Part shown: positions 58,464 through 64,000 of the stretch, piece after piece
How the letters are laid out: every line of letters begins with the position of its first letter
How positions within the stretch are numbered: position 1 is the first letter of the stretch
Program-made: the position numbers and the translations under genes
Notes under the pieces: model-generated
Seen by the model: only the letters and a program-made list of their open reading frames with translations
Databases searched by the model: none
Told to the model about the DNA's origin: nothing
From: VAXT01 sp035318925
Lineage (GTDB): Bacteria > Actinomycetota > Thermoleophilia > Gaiellales > Gaiellaceae
Reading direction: 5' to 3'
DNA: 64,000 bases
Assembly (NCBI GenBank): GCA_035318925.1
Contig: DATHDS010000014.1
Span: 223,204-287,203 of the forward strand

Positions 58464-61400
58464 ATGACCGAGCTCTCCGAGGAATCGCAGGTGATGCGGG
58501 AGGAACGCAAGGCGGTGACCGCGCTCGACGCGGACATCGTCGGCTCGACTGCGCTCGCGGAGCGCCTCGACGCCGAGGAGGCCAAGCTGATCCTCGGCGA
58601 GGCGATCACCCGGATGATCGCCGCAGTCGAGGAGCTCGGCGGCACCGTCAAGGATCTCGCCGGCGACGGGGTGCTTGCCCTCTTCGGCGCGCCGGTCGCC
58701 CATGAGGACGACGCCGAGCGCGCCGTGCGGGCCGGCCTCCGAATCGCCGAAGAGCTCGCCGCATACGGATCCGAGGTCGCCGCCGGCTGGGGCGTCGAGG
58801 ACTTCGCCGTGCGCGTCGGCGTCAATACGGGCTCGGTCGTCCTGGGGCCGGTCGGCGCCGGCTCCCGCGTCGAGTACGGCGCGGTCGGCGACGCGATCAA
58901 CACCGCGGCGCGGCTCCAGTCCGCAGCCACGCCTGGGTCCGTACTCGTCGGCGAGTCGACGCACCGCCTCGTCCAGCCACTCTTCGACTGGGACGGGCCG
59001 CGCCGCCTGACGCTCAAGGGCAAGGAGGGCGAGGTCGTCGCCTACGAGGTGACCGGGGTGAGCGCCGTCCCCGGCAGGACCCGCGGCCTGCTCGGCGTCC
59101 AGACACCGCTCGTCGGGCGTGACGCCGAGCTCGCCGTCGCACGCGACGCCGCCGAGGCGGTGCTCGCCGGCACCGGCGGCATTCTCTTCATCACCGGCGA
59201 AGCGGGCATCGGGAAGAGCCGGCTCGCCGCGGAGTTGCGAGCCTTCGTCGAGGCGGCCGACTCGACCCACGGCGCGCCGCGCTGGCTCGAAGGCCGCTGC
59301 GTCTCCTACGGCGAATCGCTCCCGTACTGGCCCTACCGCGACATCCTTCGCGACTGGCTCGGCGTCGCGCTCCGGGAGCCGGAGCTGCGGCTGCGCGTCG
59401 CGCTCCGACGCGAGGTCGACCGTCTCTTCGGCGAGCGCGCGCTCGAGATCTACCCGTACCTGGGGGCAATGCTCGGCCTGACCCTCGAGCCAGAGGCGGG
59501 AGCACGGCTCGCCGAGCTCTCGCCCGAGGCGCTCCAGTACCGCACGTTCGAGGTCGTGCGCGCTCTCTTCGAGCGCCTCGCGGACGAACGGCCGCTCGTC
59601 ATCGCAGTCGACGACCTGCACTGGGCAGACGCGACATCGCTCCAGCTCACCGAGCAGCTACTCGGCGCCACCGACTCCGCCGCCGTGCTGCTCGTCCTCG
59701 AGCAGCGCCCCGAGCGGGACCACGCCTCGTGGCGCGTGAAGGCCGTGGCCGCCGAGCACTACGCGCACCGCTCGCGAGAACTGGCGCTCGAGACGCTCTC
59801 CGGAGAAGCCCATCGTCAGCTCCTGCACTCGATCGTCGGGGCCGAAACGATCCCGATCGAGCTCGAGGACCACATTCTCGAGAGCGCCGAGGGCAATCCG
59901 TTCTATCTCGAGGAGCTGATCGCGGCGCTCGTCGAAACGGGCGTGCTCGTGCGCAGCGGCGAGAGCTGGCGCTTCGACCATGAGGCCGAGATCGAGATAC
60001 CGCCCACGGTCGAGAAGCTGATCCTCGCCCGGATCGACCGGCTGCCGGAGTCGCAGCGTCGGGTCTTGACCGCGGCCTCGGTGCTGGGCCGCCACTTCGG
60101 GCTGCCGCTGCTCAAAGGTGTGACGGACGAAGACGGCTCCCTCGGGGAAGCGCTGAACGCCCTGCAGCGGGTCGACCTGATCCGGGAGGCGCGACGCTGG
60201 CCCGAGCCCGAGTACCGGTTCAAGCACGCCCTGATCCAGGAGACCGCCTACCGGACGCTGCTGGCCGCGACGCGCAAGGAGCTGCACGGCAAGGCTGTGG
60301 AATGGTTGGAGGCGCAGTTCGCGGACAGCGAGGACGAGGTGCTCGGCCTCCTCGCCCACCACGCGCTCGCCGCCGAAGACGAGGAGAAGGCGGTGCGCTA
60401 CCTCACGCGGGCCGGCGACCGGGCGCGGCTGGAATGGGCCCTCGACGAGGCGATCGGCCACTATCGCGCGCTGCTCCCGCTCCTCGAGCGCCGCGGAGCG
60501 GACCGCGAGATCGCCCTCGTGCTCTTCAAGCTTGCGATCGCGCTCCACACGTCACTGCGGTTCGCCGACGCGAACACGGCGTACCAACGGGCGTTCGAGC
60601 ACTGGCAGCCGCTCTCGCCGGGCACTCCCGGTGCGACCGTGCGAATGGCCGGCAGCTATGTCCCTCGCGTCGCCGACCCGCGCGACGCCGGCTTCTGGCC
60701 TGACATCAACCTCTGCATGCAGCTCTTCGACCGGCTCGTCGAGGCCTGGCCCGAGCGGACGATCGTCCCTTCGCTCGCCGAGCGCTGGGAGATCTCCGAC
60801 GACGGTCTGCGCTACCTCTTCCACCTGCGTGAGGGGCTGCGCTGGTCGGACGGCGAGCCGCTCACGGCCCACGATGTCGAGTTCGGGGTCAAGCGCATGC
60901 TCAACCCGAAGAGGCCGGCGATCACCGCGCCGATCTACTTCGTGCTCGAGAACGGAGAGGACTACTACCTGGGCCGAAACGACGACGCCGACCGCATCGG
61001 AGTCCGCGCCCTCGACGACCGCACGGTCGAGTTCCGGCTCGTCGCCCCCACGCCGTACTTCATGAACCTCGTCAACAGGCCCGACGGCGGACCGCAGCCA
61101 CGGCATGCGATCGAGCGCGACGGCGATGCCTGGAGCGAACCTGACAAACAGGTCGTGAGCGGGCCTTTCCGGCAGCTCGAGCGGAGCAACGAGCGGCTCG
61201 TGCTGGTCAGGAACGACGCCTACACGGGTATTCACACCGGAAACGTCGAGCGCGTCGAGCTCACCGCCGCGACCGCCGACGAGGCGCTCGAGCCGCTCGA
61301 TCGCGGCGAGGTCGACCTCGTCCGCGTCATGTACACGCCGAGGACCTCCGATCACGTTCGCTCGCGCGAGGGCGGGTCCGGGCCGCTGACGTGGACCGCC

Positions 61401-62111
61401 TATCTCGCCTTCAACCATTCCCACCCCGTGGTCGGCAATGTCGACCTGCGCAGAGCGCTTGCGTCGGCGGTCGCCCGCTCGCAGCTCGAACCGCTCATGC
61501 CCGCCAACCTCGAGGTCGCAACCGGCGGCCTCGTCCCGCCGGCGCTTCAGGGGCACACGCCGGACATCGTGCTGCCCTTCGACGCGAACACGTGCCGCGA
61601 TCTTTTCGGGCAGGCAGGCGTGGATGCATCCGGCCTGGAGATTGCCGCGCAGGACGTCTGGGCGCCTCTGCTCGAGGCGATCACCGGCTCCTGGCGCGAG
61701 GTGCTCGGACTGGACGTGGGGCTGCGGCTCTGGACGGCGGAGACCGTGGACGAGGTCGCTCGGACCGGCCGTCCCCTCGAGCTCGCGCCGATCGCGGTGC
61801 TCGGCTGGCTGCCCGGATATCCAGATCCGGAGTACTGCCTGCGGCTCATCCTCCACTCGCACGCGAACGCGAACGAAGGGCGCTATGCGTTCGCGCCGTT
61901 CGACAAGCTCATCGACGAGGCCCGACAGGCGCCGACGGGCGCGAAGCGCCTCGAGCTCTTCCGGCAGGCCGACCGGCTCGCGGTCGTCGACCAGGCCGCG
62001 GTCATCCCGCTCGTCTACGGCCGCAGCATGGCGTTCGTCAGGCCGGGAGTCGAGGGCTGGTGGGAGTTCGCAAAGTCCTCGGCGTCGTTTGCCGATCTGG
62101 AGGTCAGCTAG
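58464..62111 (+). CDS. fusion: class III nucleotide cyclase + STAND/AAA ATPase + family 5 extracellular solute-binding domain
   Basis: 1215 residues without signal peptide or membrane span. Residues about 15-195 are a class III cyclase with Asp24, Lys63, Asp68, Asp143, Asn146 and Arg150 all in place ('DADIVGSTALAE', 'KDLAGDGVLALFG', 'GDAINTAARL'). About 220-500 form an ATPase with Walker A 'GEAGIGKSRL' (245-254) and Walker B 'VIAVDDLHWAD', as in signal-transduction ATPases with helical repeats behind (500-720). From about 727 to the end it matches oligopeptide-binding proteins (SBP_bac_5): 'LAERWEISDDGLRYLFHLREG', 'WSDGEPLTAHDVEFGVKRML' and 'GWLPGYPDPEYCL'. A cytoplasmic peptide-binding module fused to a cyclase is inferred. 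GAGGGG stands 3 bases before the ATG. Confidence 0.93.
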   Translation: MTELSEESQVMREERKAVTALDADIVGSTALAERLDAEEAKLILGEAITRMIAAVEELGGTVKDLAGDGVLALFGAPVAHEDDAERAVRAGLRIAEELAAYGSEVAAGWGVEDFAVRVGVNTGSVVLGPVGAGSRVEYGAVGDAINTAARLQSAATPGSVLVGESTHRLVQPLFDWDGPRRLTLKGKEGEVVAYEVTGVSAVPGRTRGLLGVQTPLVGRDAELAVARDAAEAVLAGTGGILFITGEAGIGKSRLAAELRAFVEAADSTHGAPRWLEGRCVSYGESLPYWPYRDILRDWLGVALREPELRLRVALRREVDRLFGERALEIYPYLGAMLGLTLEPEAGARLAELSPEALQYRTFEVVRALFERLADERPLVIAVDDLHWADATSLQLTEQLLGATDSAAVLLVLEQRPERDHASWRVKAVAAEHYAHRSRELALETLSGEAHRQLLHSIVGAETIPIELEDHILESAEGNPFYLEELIAALVETGVLVRSGESWRFDHEAEIEIPPTVEKLILARIDRLPESQRRVLTAASVLGRHFGLPLLKGVTDEDGSLGEALNALQRVDLIREARRWPEPEYRFKHALIQETAYRTLLAATRKELHGKAVEWLEAQFADSEDEVLGLLAHHALAAEDEEKAVRYLTRAGDRARLEWALDEAIGHYRALLPLLERRGADREIALVLFKLAIALHTSLRFADANTAYQRAFEHWQPLSPGTPGATVRMAGSYVPRVADPRDAGFWPDINLCMQLFDRLVEAWPERTIVPSLAERWEISDDGLRYLFHLREGLRWSDGEPLTAHDVEFGVKRMLNPKRPAITAPIYFVLENGEDYYLGRNDDADRIGVRALDDRTVEFRLVAPTPYFMNLVNRPDGGPQPRHAIERDGDAWSEPDKQVVSGPFRQLERSNERLVLVRNDAYTGIHTGNVERVELTAATADEALEPLDRGEVDLVRVMYTPRTSDHVRSREGGSGPLTWTAYLAFNHSHPVVGNVDLRRALASAVARSQLEPLMPANLEVATGGLVPPALQGHTPDIVLPFDANTCRDLFGQAGVDASGLEIAAQDVWAPLLEAITGSWREVLGLDVGLRLWTAETVDEVARTGRPLELAPIAVLGWLPGYPDPEYCLRLILHSHANANEGRYAFAPFDKLIDEARQAPTGAKRLELFRQADRLAVVDQAAVIPLVYGRSMAFVRPGVEGWWEFAKSSASFADLEVS

Positions 62112-62127
62112 TCCCAGGTCCGGTCGC

Positions 62128-62133
62128 TAAACT
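62128..62133 (+). promoter_or_regulatory. -10 box of tRNA-Glu
   Basis: TAAACT, 11 bases before the tRNA 5' end. Confidence 0.4.
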
Positions 62134-62144
62134 TGTTCGAGCCG

Positions 62145-62217
62145 GGCGCATTCGTCTAGTGGCCTAGGACACCGCCCTCTCACGGCGGCGGCACGGGTTC
62201 GAATCCCGTATGCGCCT
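62145..62217 (+). tRNA. tRNA-Glu (anticodon CTC)
   Basis: Cloverleaf: acceptor GGCGCAT/ATGCGCC (62145-62151 with 62210-62216), D arm GTCTAGTGGCCTAGGAC, anticodon stem CCGCC/GGCGG around CTCTCAC giving CTC, T arm ACGGG TTCGAAT CCCGT. The base after the acceptor (discriminator, 62217) is T, unusual for tRNA-Glu. CCA is not encoded. It serves GAG codons. Confidence 0.95.
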
Positions 62218-62375
62218 TTCTGCTCCTCCTGGCTACGCGAAACCCGCATGGTTACGCGAGTCAGACGTGCCAGAGATGCCGGAAATGCTCACCGCGTGCG
62301 TACCCCGGTGCTACCCCGGGATTTCGCCAACGCTGACAACTCCCCTGGCCTCAGCGCCTGCCATGATTCGAGCCG

Positions 62376-62534
62376 GTGTACGTCGTCGCGGTCACGAACG
62401 CTGAGCGCAACCTCCTGCGCCGCCTCGTGGCGCGTGAGGGCTCCGACACCCGCTCGAACGCTCGGCGAGCTGCTCGAGCGCGCGCCCGCCGCCAGCGATC
62501 CGCAGACGTGGCTCGACGACGACTTCGAGCCTGA
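62376..62534 (+). CDS. possible small protein, 52 residues
   Basis: GTG 62376 opens 'YVVAVTNAERNLLRRLVAREG', which looks protein-like, then turns into an arginine/alanine-rich stretch that looks like out-of-frame reading. It overlaps the CxxC gene in another frame. A single frameshift near 62450-62460 would join its first 28 residues to 'RTLGELLERAPAASD' of that gene, so this may be the 5' part of one broken or frameshifted gene. Confidence 0.3.
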   Translation: MYVVAVTNAERNLLRRLVAREGSDTRSNARRAARARARRQRSADVARRRLRA

Positions 62535-62652
62535 GCAGACGAAACGCTGCGCGCTCTGCAAGACCGAGAAGCCGGCGTCGCAGTTCGGCCTCGATCGGAA
62601 CGAGCCGGACGGGTTCAATCGGCGCTGTCGCGCCTGCCTGCTCGAGCGCTAG
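62434..62652 (+). CDS. small CxxC-CxxC zinc-ribbon protein (phage/HNH-associated type)
   Basis: 72 residues if started at GTG 62434. The last 35 residues show 'KRCALCKTEKPASQFGLDR' and 'FNRRCRACLLER': two CxxC pairs about 25 residues apart with KP, F and DG between. That spacing is known from small zinc proteins and leader domains of HNH endonucleases, frequent in phages. The start is uncertain (see the overlapping frame at 62376). No integrase, terminase or HNH core is nearby. Confidence 0.5.
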   Translation: MRAPTPARTLGELLERAPAASDPQTWLDDDFEPEQTKRCALCKTEKPASQFGLDRNEPDGFNRRCRACLLER

Positions 62653-62653
62653 C

Positions 62654-62818
62654 GTGGCCGTGGCGAGCACTGAGCCCGAGGGAACGCTCGCCGCCGTCAC
62701 TTGCGCCGAGTGCGGTCGGCAGCCTGACGCTGGCGAGCTCTGGCGCCTTCTCTTCGCCGACATCGGCGAGGTTGTGGTCTATTGCCCCGAGTGCGCCAAG
62801 CGAGAGTTCAGTTCCTAG
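62654..62818 (+). CDS. 54-residue zinc-ribbon protein
   Basis: GTG 62654, 1 base after the previous stop; GTG 62660 is an alternative. Contains 'VTCAECGRQPDAGELWR' and 'VVYCPECAKREF', so two CxEC/CxxC knuckles 26 residues apart. Probably one zinc-binding domain; function unknown. It follows the other CxxC gene directly, suggesting a small two-gene unit behind tRNA-Glu. Confidence 0.6.
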   Translation: MAVASTEPEGTLAAVTCAECGRQPDAGELWRLLFADIGEVVVYCPECAKREFSS

Positions 62819-62907
62819 AGCGGGGGAGTCGCCGCCACACCATTGGTCGCGACGATGGATTCCGCGACTTCGGCTGCCCATTCATCTAGCTCCGGCTCGC
62901 TGGTCAA
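62815..62907 (-). CDS. possible 30-residue acidic peptide
   Basis: TTG 62907, starting 10 bases after the RCC1-protein stop, reads MTSEPELDEWAAEVAES and ends 'IVATNGVAATPPL'. Its stop shares CTAG with that of the convergent zinc-ribbon gene. It reads more like coding sequence than the other frames in the 98-base gap, but there is no ribosome site and it may be chance. Confidence 0.25.
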   Translation of the reverse strand: MTSEPELDEWAAEVAESIVATNGVAATPPL

Positions 62908-62916
62908 TAGAGGTCG

Positions 62917-64000
62917 TTAGCGCCTGCGGCCTCGACTGACGATGAGGTTGATCTTCGAGCGCGCCGGCAGCACCCGTCCAGGCCGGCGGCTTTGGGAGAT
63001 GACGATGCCCTTCGTGCGCGTGCGCGAGTAGGCGTAGCCCACCTTGCCGGTGCGGCAGCGTCTCTTTGCGATCGTCCGCTTGGCGGACGCAACCCGCTTG
63101 CCGACGACTTTCGGCACCTTGCACGGCGCGGGCGTCATGGGCTCGCCCAGCGCCAGGCTGTGAGAGTCGCCGGCGGCGATCGCGGTCACGCCGGAGAGGC
63201 CGCTCGGCACGCTGCACTGCCCGAAGACGTCGAATTCGCAGCCCCAGGCAACCACGGTGCCGTCGCCTCTCAAGGCCAGGCTGTGAAAGTAGCCGGCGGC
63301 GATGGCAGTCACGCCGGAGAGGCCGCTCGGCACGCTGCACTGCCCGGCGTCGCGGTCGACGCAGCCCCAGGCGACGGCGGTGCCGTCGCCCTTCAAGGCC
63401 AGGCTGTGAGAGTCGCCGGCGGCGATGGCAGTCACGCCGGAGAGGCCACTCGGCACGCTGCACTGCCCGAGGTCGCGGACGCCGCAGCCCCAGGCGACGA
63501 CGGTGCCGTCGCCCTTCAAGGCCAGGCCGTGAGAGTCGCCGGCGGCGATCGCGGTCACGCTGGCAAGGCCGCTCGGCACGCTGCACTGCCCGGCGTCCCA
63601 GGGGAAGCCGCAGCCCCAGGCGACGACGGTGCCGTCGCCCTTCAAGGCCAGGCTGTGAACGCTGCCGGCGGCGATCGCGGTCACGGCGGAGAGGCCGCTC
63701 GGCACGCTGCACTGCCCGAAGTCGCCGAGGCCCGCGCAGCCCCAGGCAACGACGGTGCCGTCGCCCTTCAGGGCCAGGCTGTGAGCGCCGCCGGCGGCGA
63801 TCGCGGTCACGCCGGAGAGGCCACTCGGCACGCTGCACTGCCCGAGGTCGCTGTCGGCGCCGCAGCCCCAGGCGACCGGCCTGCCGGGCGCCGTCGCCGG
63901 CGCCGCGCCTGGCGCGAAGAGCAGCCCGACGCTTAGCACGGCCAGCGCGCAGAGCCGGAGGGGCGGCCTCGGTCTCGTCGACAGCTGGATCTCCTGCTCC
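62917..64000 (-). CDS. secreted RCC1-repeat protein with C-terminal PASTA domain (5' end at or beyond window edge)
   Basis: Six or seven repeats of about 41 residues, each near 'GLSGVTAIAAGDSHSLALKGDG' followed by 'TVVAWGC' and 'GQCSVPS', form an RCC1/BLIP-II-like beta-propeller. After it comes a PASTA domain: 'CKVPKVVGKRVASAKRTIAK' to 'KGIVISQSRRPGRVLPARSK'. The first ATG/GTG inside the frame is GTG 63939, but upstream codons encode 'RPPLRLCALAVLSVGLLFAP', a signal peptide with its basic end, so the start lies close to or beyond base 64000. Each repeat carries a conserved Cys pair position (WGC, GQC), likely disulfides outside the cell. Ligand unknown. Confidence 0.85.
   Translation of the reverse strand, partial: EQEIQLSTRPRPPLRLCALAVLSVGLLFAPGAAPATAPGRPVAWGCGADSDLGQCSVPSGLSGVTAIAAGGAHSLALKGDGTVVAWGCAGLGDFGQCSVPSGLSAVTAIAAGSVHSLALKGDGTVVAWGCGFPWDAGQCSVPSGLASVTAIAAGDSHGLALKGDGTVVAWGCGVRDLGQCSVPSGLSGVTAIAAGDSHSLALKGDGTAVAWGCVDRDAGQCSVPSGLSGVTAIAAGYFHSLALRGDGTVVAWGCEFDVFGQCSVPSGLSGVTAIAAGDSHSLALGEPMTPAPCKVPKVVGKRVASAKRTIAKRRCRTGKVGYAYSRTRTKGIVISQSRRPGRVLPARSKINLIVSRGRRR
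63160..63890. repeat. tandem DNA repeats of 122-126 bases coding RCC1 blades
   Basis: The block GGCACGCTGCACTGCCCG recurs at about 63206, 63328, 63451, 63574, 63700 and 63826, with spacings of 122, 123, 123, 126 and 126. Copies are highly similar at DNA level, more than structure alone needs, which points to recent duplication or gene conversion. Confidence 0.9.

Noticed and set aside
62210..62404. 64-codon plus frame starting inside the tRNA-Glu gene
   Set aside because: Its start lies in the tRNA acceptor and the translation has no protein-like pattern.
63160..63890. Regular repeats that might suggest a CRISPR array
   Set aside because: The unit is about 124 bases, entirely coding for RCC1 blades, with no variable spacers and no cas genes.
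62112..64000. Calling a prophage or genomic island at tRNA-Glu
   Set aside because: No integrase, no direct repeat of the tRNA end and no phage structural gene within the window; base composition looks like the rest.

Overview
The window is a very GC-rich bacterial chromosome segment, tightly packed on both strands, with many GTG/TTG starts and 4-base ATGA/GTGA overlaps. The order tlyA-ppnK-recN-steA-steB-pyrG, a SigB/SigF-type sigma factor with its anti-sigma partner, class III cyclases with CHASE2 and FecR neighbours, and start codons lying 6-9 bases behind TANNNT -10 boxes point to an actinobacterium. A deep lineage such as Thermoleophilia is my best guess, but that is inference.

Layout. 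1-8 kb (mostly minus): a partial O-antigen ligase-like protein, mutM, nucleoside salvage genes deoA/deoB, a 48-residue membrane peptide, alanine dehydrogenase, a DUF3866 protein and an M20 peptidase. 8-12.4 kb (minus): pyrG, a glycosyltransferase/WecA-like fusion, steB/mctB and an SRPBCC protein. 12.6-30.5 kb (minus): a long housekeeping series read alaS-ruvX-mltG-aroE-aroC-aroKB-aroQ-pepQ-efp-(carboxyltransferase-like/AccB fusion)-accC-nusB-xseB-ispA-tlyA-ppnK-recN-steA. It links tRNA charging, murein, shikimate, fatty acid initiation, transcription antitermination and isoprenoid synthesis. 30.5-40 kb (minus): a methyltransferase, sigma/anti-sigma pair, mnmA, four little-known envelope or coiled-coil proteins, aspS, hisS and a metallo-hydrolase. 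40-47.6 kb: histidine degradation (hutI, hutU, hutH, ftcD) with a small membrane protein inside the operon and an MFS carrier. 47.6-53.3 kb: two methyltransferases, a four-cysteine uracil-DNA glycosylase-like protein and a heterodimeric ABC exporter, then tRNA-Gln(CTG). 53.4-62.1 kb (mostly plus): an uncharacterised protein, a 31-residue membrane peptide, a CHASE2 adenylate/guanylate cyclase, a FecR-like secreted protein, an aquaporin and a 1215-residue cyclase/STAND-ATPase/peptide-binding fusion. 62.1-64 kb: tRNA-Glu(CTC), tiny CxxC proteins and an RCC1-repeat/PASTA secreted protein running off the window.

The most unusual items are: the AccB subunit fused behind a carboxyltransferase domain that has lost all four metal ligands; the cyclase-ATPase-SBP5 fusion; the GT2/WecA fusion inserted between steB and pyrG; and two divergent gene pairs that share a single symmetric -10 sequence, with leaderless starts on both sides.

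No CRISPR array, insertion sequence, integrase or replication origin was seen. No stretch above 300 bases lacks a gene.
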